Source: Cellulomonas sp. SG140 (GTDB lineage Bacteria; Actinomycetota; Actinomycetes; Actinomycetales; Cellulomonadaceae). From it: DNA of 64,000 nt. Numbering within the stretch: position 1 is the stretch's first letter; each line of letters starts with the position of its first letter. The stretch is taken from positions 124,001 through 188,000 of the forward strand of contig NZ_JANZLA010000002.1 in assembly GCF_025770785.1 (NCBI RefSeq). Reading direction: 5' to 3'. The position numbers and the translations under genes were made by a program. Positions 7,441-15,914 of the stretch are shown one piece after another. Under the pieces are notes generated by a model. The model was not told the DNA's origin, did not search any database, and was given only the letters and a program-made list of their open reading frames with translations.

Positions 7441-9197
7441 ACGGTCGCGGGCTCCTTCGGCTGGGCGGGGACTGTGGTGGTACGCAGCTCCGGACGGGAG
7501 GCGAGCAGGCTGAGCCAGCCGCCGGACAGGTTCCGCGCGTCCATCCCGGCACCGATCAGCATGCGCGTGGCCAGGTACGAGCGCATCCCGCTCTGGCAGT
7601 GCACGCTGATCGGTCGGCCGGCGGCCGCGGCGCGGATCTTCTCGAGGTGGTCGCGCACCTGGATGTGCGGCACGTGCATCGCTCCCGGCAGGTGTCCGCG
7701 GCTGAACTCGCCGTGCGTGCGCACGTCGAGCACGAGCGTGTCGCGCCGCACCTCGTCCAGCTCGTCCGGGTGCCACTGCGGCGCGGTGCCGTCCAGCGCG
7801 TTCTGCGCGACGAAGCCGACCATGTTGACCGGGTCCTTCGCTGAGCCGAACGGCGGTGCGTAGGACAGCTCGAGCTCGGCGAGGTCGTCGGCCGTCATAC
7901 CGGCGCGCAGGGCCGTGGCCAGCACGTCCATCCGCTTGTCGACGCCGGCGCGGCCGACGGCCTGGGCGCCGAGCAGGTGCCCGTCGGGGGCGAAGCTCGC
8001 GACGATGTGCACCTGCTGCGCGCCGGGGTAGTACCCGGCGTGGTGGCCGGGGTGCACCCGCACCACCTCGTGCTCGATGCCGGCGCGGTCCAGCACGCGC
8101 TGGCTCGCACCCGTCATCGCGGCGGTCAGCCGGAACACGCGCACGATCGCGGTGCCCAGCACGTCGGCCTGCGGGGTGGTGCGGTGGCCGAGCATCGAGT
8201 CGGCGGCGCGGCGGCCCTGCCGGTTGGCCGGGCCGGCCAGCGGCACGGGGCCCACGACGCCGGTGACGGCCTGGCGCACCTCGATCGCGTCCCCGACGGC
8301 CCAGATCCGCGGGTCGGACGTGTGGTGGTCGGCGTCGACGCGGATGGCGCCCGAGGGGCCGAGGTCCAGGCCGGCGTCCCGCGCGAGCGTGCTCTCGGGC
8401 CGCACGCCGACGTTCACCAGCACCAGGTCGGCGGGCAGCTCGGTGCCGTCCGAGAGGGTGACCAGGACGGAGCCGTCGAGCTCCTCGGAGACGCGGTTCG
8501 CCGAGACGCCGGTGTGCAGCCGCACGCCGTGGTGCACCAGCTCGTCGGAGACGAGGGTCGCGAGCTCGGCGTCGAGCGGGGGCAGCACGTGGTCCGCCAG
8601 CTCGACGACGTCGACGCTCAAGCCGCGCGTGACCAGGGCCTCGACGGCCTCCAGGCCGATGAAGCCGGCGCCGACGACGACCGCACGGGCCTCACCCTCG
8701 GGTCGCCTGACCAGGACCTCGTCGACGGTGCCGCGCAGGCGCTGCACGTCGTCGATGGTGCGCAGCGCGTGCACCGACGGGTGGTCGAGGCCGTCGATCG
8801 GCGGCCGGACGGCCACGGCGCCCGGCGCCAGCAGCAGCGCGTCGTACGGCAGGTCGTACTCGGTGGTCGACGTGACCACGTGGACGGTCTGCCGCTCACG
8901 GTCGATCGAGGTGGCCGTGCTGTCGGTCCGCACGTCGAGGTCGAGGGACTCGGCCAGCGACTGCGGCGTCTGCACCAGGAGGCTCTCCTCGCGGCCGATC
9001 TCGCCGGCCAGGTGGTACGGCAGGCCGCAGTTGGCGAAGGAGACGTAGGAGCCGCGCTCGAGGACGACGATGCTCGCGTGCTCGTCGAGACGGCGGGCGC
9101 GCGCGGCGGCGCTCATGCCGCCTGCGACGCCGCCGACGACGACGATGCGCGTGCCGGCTGACGGCGTGGACGATGAAGGACTCGCGCTGGGGGTCAC
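7437..9197 (-). CDS. CoA-disulfide reductase with C-terminal rhodanese domain
   Basis: This 586-residue flavoprotein is a paralogue of the fusion gene at 3431-5959 but has only two modules. The reductase part spans residues ~20-460, with FAD motif GGVAGGMSAAARARRL, redox Cys in SFANCGLPYHL, second fold VVVGAGFIGLEAVEA and the signature YAPPFGSAKDPVNM. A rhodanese with loop CQSGMR fills residues ~475-570. It probably reduces CoA persulfide or CoA disulfide with NAD(P)H. The GTG at 9197 has no Shine-Dalgarno; it lies 7 nt after a TATCTT -10 box, so the mRNA is probably leaderless. The 16-bp CstR-type operator overlaps this promoter. Confidence 0.88.
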   Translation of the reverse strand: MTPSASPSSSTPSAGTRIVVVGGVAGGMSAAARARRLDEHASIVVLERGSYVSFANCGLPYHLAGEIGREESLLVQTPQSLAESLDLDVRTDSTATSIDRERQTVHVVTSTTEYDLPYDALLLAPGAVAVRPPIDGLDHPSVHALRTIDDVQRLRGTVDEVLVRRPEGEARAVVVGAGFIGLEAVEALVTRGLSVDVVELADHVLPPLDAELATLVSDELVHHGVRLHTGVSANRVSEELDGSVLVTLSDGTELPADLVLVNVGVRPESTLARDAGLDLGPSGAIRVDADHHTSDPRIWAVGDAIEVRQAVTGVVGPVPLAGPANRQGRRAADSMLGHRTTPQADVLGTAIVRVFRLTAAMTGASQRVLDRAGIEHEVVRVHPGHHAGYYPGAQQVHIVASFAPDGHLLGAQAVGRAGVDKRMDVLATALRAGMTADDLAELELSYAPPFGSAKDPVNMVGFVAQNALDGTAPQWHPDELDEVRRDTLVLDVRTHGEFSRGHLPGAMHVPHIQVRDHLEKIRAAAAGRPISVHCQSGMRSYLATRMLIGAGMDARNLSGGWLSLLASRPELRTTTVPAQPKEPATV

Positions 9198-9204
9198 GGG
9201 AAGG

Positions 9205-9234
9205 AAGATACCCCCGGGGGTATCGCGATCGCAA
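9205..9234 (-). promoter_or_regulatory. Leaderless promoter overlapped by a perfect CstR-type operator
   Basis: On the minus strand, TTGCGA (9234-9229) and TATCTT (9210-9205) are separated by 18 nt. The start GTG follows 7 nt after the -10 box. The perfect palindrome ATACCCCCGGGGGTAT (9208-9223) lies in the spacer and enters the -10 box, the expected place for a repressor operator. Confidence 0.7.
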
Positions 9235-9308
9235 CTTTCCGACCCGTCGTAGCGTGGTCGTCGACGCGGCTGCCCGGGCAGCCGAGGGCGCTGACGAGGG
9301 GGTATGCC

Positions 9309-9896
9309 GTGCACCGACGCCGTGCCGGGGGCGACGACCCGGTCCGTCGCGCGAGCCGCTACCGCGCGGAGCGCCTCGAGGCCGACGACGCAGCGACGGC
9401 GGAGGCCGACGGTGGACGTCCCGACGTGCCCGCGGCCCCCGCGGAGGAGACCGACGGTCCCGCCTGCCTGGACCCCGCCGGTCCGCCGCGCGCCGTCGGA
9501 CGCATGGACCAGCGGGCCGGCTGGGTCGACGGGCTGGTCGACCAGGCGATCGCCCGTGGTGAGTTCGACCACCTGCCGCTCGCCGGCAAGCCGCTGCCGA
9601 ACCTGACCCGGCACGACCCGGACTGGTGGCTCAAGGCCTACGTCGAGCGCGAGCACGTGTCCGGCGTGCTCCCGGAGGCGCTCCAGCTGCGCGCCGACGT
9701 CGAGCGCCTCAACGACCGGCTGGACGAGATGCGGTCCGAGTCCCGGGTCCGGGAGGTGCTGGCCGAGCTCAACCGCCGCATCGTCGAGGCGCGGCGCCAG
9801 CTGCTCGGCGGCCCGCCGGTCGTCACACCGCTGCGCGACGTGGAGGCCGAGGTTGCCGCCTGGCGGGCGCGGCGTGGCCGCGAGAAGGGTCGCTAG
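9309..9896 (+). CDS. DUF1992 (DnaJ-subfamily C28-like) domain protein
   Basis: This 195-residue protein has a low-complexity charged N-terminus (~65 residues). The DUF1992 core follows: MDQRAGWVDGLVDQAIARGE, then FDHLPLAGKPLPN and PDWWLKAYVERE. The C-terminus is helical and charged. The family is known from bacterial proteins and the human DNAJC28 conserved region; its biochemical role is not known to me. GTG at 9309 is preceded by AGGGGG. The gene diverges from the sulfur cluster and ends in a shared CTAG palindrome with the convergent mtnN gene. Confidence 0.75.
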   Translation: MHRRRAGGDDPVRRASRYRAERLEADDAATAEADGGRPDVPAAPAEETDGPACLDPAGPPRAVGRMDQRAGWVDGLVDQAIARGEFDHLPLAGKPLPNLTRHDPDWWLKAYVEREHVSGVLPEALQLRADVERLNDRLDEMRSESRVREVLAELNRRIVEARRQLLGGPPVVTPLRDVEAEVAAWRARRGREKGR

Positions 9897-10594
9897 ACGA
9901 GCGCGGCGATCCGCTGCAGCGCGCCGACCACCACCGCGGCCGAGCGGTCCGCCGCGTCGTCCACGTGCTGGTTGAACTCGTCGGCCGGTCCGCACAGGTC
10001 GGAGATGCCGCGCACGGAGACGAACGGCACGTCGTACAGGTGCGCGACGTGCGCGAGGGCCGCGGACTCCATGTCGGTCGACAGCGCGTGGGGGAAGGCG
10101 GTCCGCACCCGGTCGACGCCGGACGGGTCGACGAACGCGTCGCCGGACAGCATGGTCCCCGCGAGCACGCGCTGGCCCTCGGGGCGCACGGCGAGCATGG
10201 CCTCGACCAGCTGCGGGTCCGCGTCGAACACCGCCGGCATGCCCGGCACCTGGCCCAGCTCGTACCCGAAGGCGCGCGCGTCCGCGCCCGAGTAGACGTA
10301 CGAGGTGCCGACGACGACGTCCCGCACGCGCACGTCGGCGCCCAGGCCGCCGGCGCTGCCGGCGCTGATCAGGGTCCGGGGCGCGGTGCTGGTGACCGCG
10401 ACCGCCGCGGCGGCCGCGGCGTTGACCAGGCCGATGCCGCACACCACCAGCAGCACACCGTGCCCGCCGAGGGTCAGCACGCGGTGCACGGCCTGGCCGA
10501 CGTGGGTGGGCGCGCCGACGAAGTCGGCACGGGCCAGGAAGGGCTCGGCCTCCTCCGCCATGGCGGTCACGACGACCGCGTCGACGGCGATCAC
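9893..10594 (-). CDS. mtnN: 5'-methylthioadenosine/S-adenosylhomocysteine nucleosidase
   Basis: This 233-residue enzyme hydrolyses S-adenosylhomocysteine and methylthioadenosine to adenine and the ribosyl thiol product. Visible signatures are [30 protein letters not shown] (PNP/UDP phosphorylase fold), [13 protein letters not shown] (the Glu that contacts ribose) and [10 protein letters not shown] with the catalytic Asp. The GTG start at 10594 overlaps the luxS stop by 4 bp (GTGA), so translation is coupled to luxS. The next step of the same pathway is therefore encoded directly upstream. Confidence 0.92.
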   Translation of the reverse strand: MIAVDAVVVTAMAEEAEPFLARADFVGAPTHVGQAVHRVLTLGGHGVLLVVCGIGLVNAAAAAAVAVTSTAPRTLISAGSAGGLGADVRVRDVVVGTSYVYSGADARAFGYELGQVPGMPAVFDADPQLVEAMLAVRPEGQRVLAGTMLSGDAFVDPSGVDRVRTAFPHALSTDMESAALAHVAHLYDVPFVSVRGISDLCGPADEFNQHVDDAADRSAAVVVGALQRIAALV

Positions 10595-11064
10595 GCGGTC
10601 ACCTGGCTCCACGCGGCGCGCTGCGCGAGGAAGTCGCGGGCGGCCTGCTGCGCCCCCTCGAGGGTGTGGTGGGCGCCCCACCCGCACTGGACCTCGTTGG
10701 CGGCGGGGACCTCGGTGGCCGTGAGCACGTCCTCCAGCGTGGCCTGCACCAGGGCCAGCACGTCGTCGTACTCCCAGTCGCCCGCCAGGATCAGGTAGAA
10801 GCCCGTCTGGCACCCCATGGGGGAGAAGTCGACCACCTTGTCGGAGTGGTTCCGGGACTTCTCGGCGAACAGGTGCTCGATCGAGTGGACGGTGTCCATC
10901 TCCAGGTGGGCGCGGTTCGGCTGGGTGAACCGGACGTCGTACTTGACCAGCACGTCGCCGTGCGGGAGCACCTTCCGGTCGGCGAGGCGCACGTAGGGGG
11001 CGCTGACGGTGCGGTGGTCGAGGTTGAAGGACTCGACGTTCATCCGGGGCTGGCTCGTCTCCAC
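10591..11064 (-). CDS. luxS: S-ribosylhomocysteine lyase LuxS
   Basis: This 157-residue LuxS converts S-ribosylhomocysteine to homocysteine and the AI-2 precursor DPD. The metal ligands are visible: HSIEHLFAE (HxxEH) near residue 61 and a Cys in [14 protein letters not shown] near residue 128. The family start region [20 protein letters not shown] is clear. I chose the GTG at 11064 because it lies 6 nt after a CACACT -10-like box, as in leaderless genes here. The ATG at 11043 (MNVESF) is an alternative. With mtnN it forms a complete SAH detoxification operon. Confidence 0.95.
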   Translation of the reverse strand: METSQPRMNVESFNLDHRTVSAPYVRLADRKVLPHGDVLVKYDVRFTQPNRAHLEMDTVHSIEHLFAEKSRNHSDKVVDFSPMGCQTGFYLILAGDWEYDDVLALVQATLEDVLTATEVPAANEVQCGWGAHHTLEGAQQAARDFLAQRAAWSQVTA

Positions 11065-11133
11065 GCGTCAAGTGTGCGGCAGTGCGCGCGACCGCCGCCG
11101 GGGCGGCCGCCATCCGGGCGGGCGACGCGCACG

Positions 11134-11166
11134 GTTCGCGGCGTGTTCATCGGCCGTTCACCACGC
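11134..11166 (+). promoter_or_regulatory. PHO-box-like array of three 11-bp direct repeats
   Basis: Three contiguous 11-mers, GTTCGCGGCGT, GTTCATCGGCC and GTTCACCACGC, lie 79-111 nt upstream of the secreted phosphoesterase start. Streptomyces PhoP binds direct repeats of this length that start with GTTCAYYY-type sequence, so phosphate-starvation control is a reasonable prediction. Confidence 0.65.
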
Positions 11167-11244
11167 CGGAAGGCGGTCTCCGCCCGGGCGAGCGACAGTT
11201 CGGTACGGGACGTTCGTCCCAATCCGACACCCAAGGAGCAGCAC

Positions 11245-12876
11245 GTGCACCGCATGCATCGGTTCACCGCCGTCGGGGCCGCGAGCCTCGCCGTCGCGGG
11301 CCTCGTGGTCGCCTCGGCCACGGCGTCGTCCGCGCACGACCAGCGGGACGACGCCCGTCGGGGCGCCACCGCCACGCCGATCAAGCACCTCGTGGTGATC
11401 TTCAACGAGAACGTCTCGTTCGACCACTACTTCGCCACGTACCCGAACGCCGCCAACACCGACGGAACGCGGTTCACCGCCGCCCACGGGACCCCGCGCG
11501 CCAACACGCTGCAGACGGCCGGTCTGCTCACCAGCAACCCGAACTCGGCGCTGCCGCAGCGGCTCAGCGCCGCGCAGGCGATGACGTGCGACCAGAACCA
11601 CGGGTACAGCGCGGAGCAGAAGGCGGCCGACGGCGGCCGCAACGACCTGTACGTGCAGAACACCGACGTGGAGACCTGCACCCCCGGCCTGTTCACCGAG
11701 CCCGGCCTGGTCATGGACTACTACGACGGCAACACCGTCACGGGGCTGTGGAACTACGCGCAGCACTACGCGATGAGCGACAACTCGTACTCGACGACGT
11801 TCGGCCCGTCGACGCCCGGCGCGATCAACCTGGTCAGCGGCCAGACGCACGGCATCCACGCCGTCACCCCCACCGGGACGCCCACCAGCGACTCCTACGT
11901 CGTCGCCTCGCCGGACGCGAACGGCGTCGGCACGGTGATCAACGACCCGGACCCGTACTACGACGACTGCTCGAACAACAACGGCGCCAAGTCGTACAAC
12001 CTCGCCGTGGCCACCGGCAAGAACGTCGGGGACCTGCTGAACGCCAAGGGCGTGACGTGGGGCTGGTTCCAGGGCGGCTTCCGTCCGACCACGGCCTACG
12101 CCGGCACCGGCACCAAGGCGGTCTGCGGCGCCACGAGCACCAACGTCGGCGGCGGCGTGGTGGCGGACTACAGCCCCCACCACAACCCCTTCTCCTACTA
12201 CGCCTCGACGGCCAACCCGCACCACCTGGCACCGAGCTCCGTGGCCGCCGTCGGGCACACCGACCAGGCGAACCACAACTACGACATCAGCGACTTCGAC
12301 GCCGCCCTGGCCGCGGGGAACCTGCCCGCCGTGAGCTTCCTCAAGGCGCCGGCCTACCAGGACGGGCACGCGGCGTACTCCGACCCGATCGACGAGCAGC
12401 ACTTCCTGGTCAAGGAGATCAACGCGCTGCAGAAGTCGCCCGAGTGGTCCAGCACCGCCGTCGTCGTCGCCTACGACGACTCCGACGGCTGGTACGACCA
12501 CCAGTCCGCCCTGATCACCAACGGGTCGAACGACCCGGCCAAGGACTCCGCCATCTGCACGACGGCGGCCACGACGGTCGGGGTCGCGGGCGGCTACCAG
12601 GACCGTTGCGGCCCCGGCACGCGCCAGCCCCTGCTGGTGATCTCGCCCTTCGCCAAGACCAACTACGTCGACCACACCCAGACGGACCAGTCGTCGATCC
12701 TGTCGTTCGTCGAGACCAACTGGCGCACCGGCCAGATCGGCGACTTCTCGGCCGACTCCCGGGCGGGCTCGCTGGACGGGCTGTTCAACTTCCACCGGCC
12801 CGTCGGTCGGCAGGTGCTGCTGAACAGCGACGGGTCCGTCGCCTCGGTGAAGGTCACCACGCCGCGGCACGACTGA
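11245..12876 (+). CDS. Secreted phosphoesterase (phospholipase C / acid phosphatase family)
   Basis: This 543-residue exported hydrolase has an N-terminal Sec-type signal peptide (Met-Arg start, then AAVGAASLAVAGLV-like hydrophobic core and ASSAH cleavage region near residue 33). The phosphoesterase-family signature follows: IKHLVVIFNENVSFDHYFAT near residue 55, with the metal-binding Glu and Asn. Downstream are GPSTPGAINLVSGQ, VVVAYDDSDGWYDHQ and VISPFAKTNYVDHTQTDQSS, all typical of PLC/AcpA-like enzymes. It probably releases phosphate from phospholipids or other esters outside the cell. AAGGAG lies 6 nt before GTG 11245. Three PHO-box-like repeats lie upstream. Confidence 0.88.
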   Translation: MHRMHRFTAVGAASLAVAGLVVASATASSAHDQRDDARRGATATPIKHLVVIFNENVSFDHYFATYPNAANTDGTRFTAAHGTPRANTLQTAGLLTSNPNSALPQRLSAAQAMTCDQNHGYSAEQKAADGGRNDLYVQNTDVETCTPGLFTEPGLVMDYYDGNTVTGLWNYAQHYAMSDNSYSTTFGPSTPGAINLVSGQTHGIHAVTPTGTPTSDSYVVASPDANGVGTVINDPDPYYDDCSNNNGAKSYNLAVATGKNVGDLLNAKGVTWGWFQGGFRPTTAYAGTGTKAVCGATSTNVGGGVVADYSPHHNPFSYYASTANPHHLAPSSVAAVGHTDQANHNYDISDFDAALAAGNLPAVSFLKAPAYQDGHAAYSDPIDEQHFLVKEINALQKSPEWSSTAVVVAYDDSDGWYDHQSALITNGSNDPAKDSAICTTAATTVGVAGGYQDRCGPGTRQPLLVISPFAKTNYVDHTQTDQSSILSFVETNWRTGQIGDFSADSRAGSLDGLFNFHRPVGRQVLLNSDGSVASVKVTTPRHD

Positions 12877-12905
12877 GCGGCTGACCGCCTGCAGCACGGC
12901 CCGGC

Positions 12906-12942
12906 CCGGCCCGCGCACCTCACGGTCGCGGTGCCGGGCCGG
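12906..12942. terminator. Bidirectional hairpin between phosphoesterase and nnrD
   Basis: CCGGCCCG-C-GCACC (12906-12919) pairs with GGTGCCGGGCCGG (12930-12942), with one bulged C and a 10-nt loop. It lies between two convergent genes. Confidence 0.55.
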
Positions 12943-12962
12943 CGCCGTGCCGGGGTCGAGCG

Positions 12963-13847
12963 TCAGCTGGTGGACAGCTCGACGAGCACCGCGGGCAGCC
13001 CGTCGAGCAGCTCGCGCGCCAGGTACCCGGTCAGCCCGACGCGGGCGGCCAGCCGGTCACCGGCGGACCCGTGCAGCCAGACCCCCCAGCACGCGGCCTG
13101 CGCCGGGTCGGCGCCGCCGGCCAGCAGACCGGCGATCGCCCCCGCCAGCACGTCGCCGCTGCCGGACGTGCCCAGACCGGACGCGCCCGTCCCGGAGCGC
13201 CACGCGCGGCCGTCGGGCGCCGCGAGCTGACCGCCGCACGCGACGACCGCCCCGTACCGGCGGGCAGCCTCCGCGGCCGCCTCCGCCGGGTCCGGCTCGT
13301 CGGCCTTCCCCGCCGTGCCGCCGCCCGGGAGCAGGAACTGCGCCTCGCGCAGGTTGGGCGTCAGCACGCTGCGGCCGCGAAGGAGCTCCCGGACGTCGTC
13401 GGGCAGGTCCCGCAGCACGCCGAGGGAGAACGCGTCCAGCACCAGCGGGACGTCCGGGCGAAGGGTGCCGACCAGGTGCTCCACCAGTCGTCGGGTCCCC
13501 ACCGGCTCGTCGAACCCGGGACCGACCACCACGGCGTCGGCTCGCTCCAGCTGGCCGTCCAGCGCGTCGTTGGACCCGCTCACCGAGCCGTTGGCGTCCT
13601 CGGGCAGCCCGACGACGCCGGACTCGGGCACCGCGACCGCCAGCGGACCGGCCACGGACCCCGCGACCGCCAGCGTCAGCCGCCCCGCACCGACCCGCAG
13701 CGCCGCCAGCCCGGCCAGCAGCGCCGCGCCCGGGGTGGCTCGGGCACCGCCGACCACCAGCACGCTGCCGCGGGCGTCCTTGGTGCCGGTGCGGTCCGGC
13801 AGCGGCCACCCGCGCAGCAGCTCCGGGGTGATCGGCTCACTCGCCAC
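12963..13847 (-). CDS. nnrD: ADP-dependent (S)-NAD(P)H-hydrate dehydratase
   Basis: This 294-residue ribokinase-fold enzyme repairs hydrated NADH and NADPH using ADP. Family motifs are RGSVLVVGGARATPGAALLA near the N-terminus, ADAVVVGPGFDE, LTPNLREAQFLL and the catalytic-loop region GTSGSGDVLAGAIAGLLAGG near residue 225. Only the NnrD half is present: there is no N-terminal epimerase (NnrE) domain as in E. coli YjeF. The GTG start overlaps the end of the histidine phosphatase gene by 11 bp, so the three genes from 14834 downward form an operon. Confidence 0.9.
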   Translation of the reverse strand: MASEPITPELLRGWPLPDRTGTKDARGSVLVVGGARATPGAALLAGLAALRVGAGRLTLAVAGSVAGPLAVAVPESGVVGLPEDANGSVSGSNDALDGQLERADAVVVGPGFDEPVGTRRLVEHLVGTLRPDVPLVLDAFSLGVLRDLPDDVRELLRGRSVLTPNLREAQFLLPGGGTAGKADEPDPAEAAAEAARRYGAVVACGGQLAAPDGRAWRSGTGASGLGTSGSGDVLAGAIAGLLAGGADPAQAACWGVWLHGSAGDRLAARVGLTGYLARELLDGLPAVLVELSTS

Positions 13848-14577
13848 GAGGGTCGGTCCCCGGGTGGCTGGTGACCGGCGCCTCGAGCACCTCGAGGTGG
13901 TCCACCACGTCGAACGCGTCGAGCTCCCAGGCGTCGTCGTGCCGGGTCAGCCGCGTCACCGACGCGTTCCGCACACCGTGCCGGCGCACCTGGTCCATCA
14001 GCTGCGCCTCGGTCAGCCCCTCGAGCACGTACCGCAGCAGCATCACCGTGGCGTCGTGCGTGACCACCAGGACCCGCCGCCCGTCCTCGGCGCGGTGCAG
14101 GTCGTCGAGCACCGAGCGCAGTCGTTGAGCGACGTCGGCCCACGACTCGCCGCCCGGCGGTCGGTAGTACATCTTGCCGAGCAGGTGCCGGCGGGCGTCC
14201 TCCTCGGGGAAGCGGCGCTGCACGCCGGCGCGGGTCAGCCGGTCGATGATGCCCAGCTCGCGGTCGCGCAGCCGCTCGTCGTAGCGCACCGGCACCGTCA
14301 GGCCGGACGCGTCGAGAGCGGTGGCGGCCGTCTGGGCGGCGCGCACGTACGGGGAGCACCACACGGACTGCGGTGCCCGGTCCGACGGGAGGGTGCCGAG
14401 CCAGGCGCCCAACGCCCGGGCCTGGTCCTCGCCCCGGACGGACAGCGGGGTGTCGGCGTCCCGGGTCTGGACCGCGATGGTCTCGGCCCCCGTCCGTTCG
14501 GCCTCGGCGGCGGCGACGTTGCCCACCGACTCGCCGTGCCGCACCAGCACCAGCTCGGTGGGACCGGTACCCCTCAC
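13837..14577 (-). CDS. Histidine phosphatase (phosphoglycerate mutase-like) family protein
   Basis: This 246-residue protein has the branch-1 histidine phosphatase signature LVLVRHGESVGN, with the phosphorylated His near residue 12. Its partners are SPYVRAAQTA, ERLRDRELGI and the second catalytic His in VLVVTHDATVMLL near residue 195. Substrates of this family range from phosphoglycerate to nucleotides, so I cannot assign one. The insertion IDRLTRAGVQRRFPEED after the RELGI motif is seen in actinobacterial members. GTG 14577 overlaps the stop of the upstream membrane-protein gene by 4 bp. Confidence 0.85.
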   Translation of the reverse strand: MRGTGPTELVLVRHGESVGNVAAAEAERTGAETIAVQTRDADTPLSVRGEDQARALGAWLGTLPSDRAPQSVWCSPYVRAAQTAATALDASGLTVPVRYDERLRDRELGIIDRLTRAGVQRRFPEEDARRHLLGKMYYRPPGGESWADVAQRLRSVLDDLHRAEDGRRVLVVTHDATVMLLRYVLEGLTEAQLMDQVRRHGVRNASVTRLTRHDDAWELDAFDVVDHLEVLEAPVTSHPGTDPRGE

Positions 14578-14834
14578 CGGTCCTCGAGGGCCGGCAGGAT
14601 CGCCGTGGGGATCGCGTACGCCAGCGCGAACGCCGCGATGGCGCCGCAGAACAGCCACGGCTGGGCCCCGCCGGAGACGCTGCCGGACAGCCCGAACAGC
14701 ACGAACGCCAGCGCCAGCATCACGAACGCCAGCACCGTGCTGGCGGCACGGCCGGCGAGGCGGGCCTCGTGCGGCGGCTCGTCGTCGACGTAGAGCGGTT
14801 CCTCGTCGGACCGGTCCGCGTATCCGTAGCTCAT
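14574..14834 (-). CDS. Small two-helix membrane protein
   Basis: This 86-residue protein has an acidic N-terminus (MSYGYADRSDEEPLYVDDEP) followed by two transmembrane helices (~residues 32-52 and 60-82). No family is recognised. GGAGGGAGC precedes the ATG, and its stop overlaps the histidine phosphatase start (GTGA), so it is the first gene of that operon. It may anchor or regulate its partner at the membrane, but this is speculative. Confidence 0.65.
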   Translation of the reverse strand: MSYGYADRSDEEPLYVDDEPPHEARLAGRAASTVLAFVMLALAFVLFGLSGSVSGGAQPWLFCGAIAAFALAYAIPTAILPALEDR

Positions 14835-14963
14835 CGGGTGCTCCCTCCGGTGGTGGTCCCTCGCAGTATCGCCACAGAAGGGGACCGGCTGCCCGCCGAG
14901 GGCTCCGGTCGGACAACCCGCCCGGACGGTCGATCGAGGACAGGATCGGCCGAGGGTGCGCCG

Positions 14964-15905
14964 TCAGACGAGCGCGCGCGCCCGCGGCGCGCGGGGCCCC
15001 CGCGCGGGCGGCCGGGTCCCGGCCACCTCGAGCAGCCGCACGGCGCGCAGCCGCTGCGGCCGGACCGGCGCCAGCAGCGCGAGCATCCCCGCGTCGTCCG
15101 TCCTGCGGCCGGCGAGCGACCAACCGACCAGGTTCGGCAGGTGCAGGTCCCCGATGCTGACGGCGTCGACGTCCCCGAGCGCGCGGGACGTCACCTCCGC
15201 CGCGGTCCAGGGCCCGATGCCCGGAACGGTGCGCAGCCGACGCGTCAGCTCCGCGCCGCCGAGGTCGGCGCCCAGCGCGTGGGCCGCCGTCGCCGCCCGC
15301 ACGACGGTGCCGTGGCGCTGGGCGTCCACCCCGGCCCGTCGCCATTCCCAGACGGGCAGGTCCCGCCACACCGACGCCGCCGGCGCGACCATAAGCCCCT
15401 CCGGTGCCGGGCCGGGCGCGGGTGTCCCGTGCCGCCGGACCAGCACCCGCCACGACGCCTGGGCGTCCAGGCCCACCACCCGCTGCTCGAGCACGGCGGG
15501 CACCAGCTGCTCCCAGACCTGACCGGTGCGACCGATCCGGAGCCCGGGCAGCGTGCGGTGCGCGCGGTGCACCAGCGGGTGCAGGTGGGCGGGGAAGGTC
15601 GAGTCGTCATCGTCCGCGCCGAGCAGCGCCGGGACCCCGGCCACCACCCGCTCCGCGCCGGGACCCCACGCCGCGGCGTGCACGGCACCGGATCGCGCTT
15701 CGAGACGCAGCGTCGCCGGGCCGTCCGGCGTGCGTGTCGCCCACCACACCGCGCCGTCGCGGGTCCACCGCCACACGGGATCACCACCGCCGTGCCGTAG
15801 CGGCAGCAGGGTGTGCACCAGGTCGAGCGGCCGTGCCGGCCGGTAGACGTCCACCGCGACCGGCGCCGCGGCACCCGCGGCGTCGGTGGGCGAGGTCTGC
15901 GGCAC
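14964..15905 (-). CDS. AlkA-like HhH-GPD DNA-3-methyladenine glycosylase
   Basis: This 313-residue base-excision repair enzyme removes alkylated bases. The C-terminal half holds the helix-hairpin-helix and Gly-Pro-Asp loop: TVPGIGPWTAAEVTSRALGD followed by VDAVSIGDLHLPNLVG with the catalytic Asp. The N-terminal ~130 residues match the beta-rich domain of AlkA-type proteins. GTG 15905 is the longest sensible start and lies 6 nt after a CATGCT box. GTG 15854 is an alternative, because the divergent DUF72 gene starts only 9 bp away. Confidence 0.85.
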   Translation of the reverse strand: MPQTSPTDAAGAAAPVAVDVYRPARPLDLVHTLLPLRHGGGDPVWRWTRDGAVWWATRTPDGPATLRLEARSGAVHAAAWGPGAERVVAGVPALLGADDDDSTFPAHLHPLVHRAHRTLPGLRIGRTGQVWEQLVPAVLEQRVVGLDAQASWRVLVRRHGTPAPGPAPEGLMVAPAASVWRDLPVWEWRRAGVDAQRHGTVVRAATAAHALGADLGGAELTRRLRTVPGIGPWTAAEVTSRALGDVDAVSIGDLHLPNLVGWSLAGRRTDDAGMLALLAPVRPQRLRAVRLLEVAGTRPPARGPRAPRARALV

Positions 15906-15914
15906 AGGACCAGC

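Noticed and set aside
11065..11133. SAM/SAH riboswitch in front of luxS or the phosphoesterase
   Set aside because: No long structured leader is present. The luxS start appears leaderless and the short gap carries no recognisable riboswitch core.
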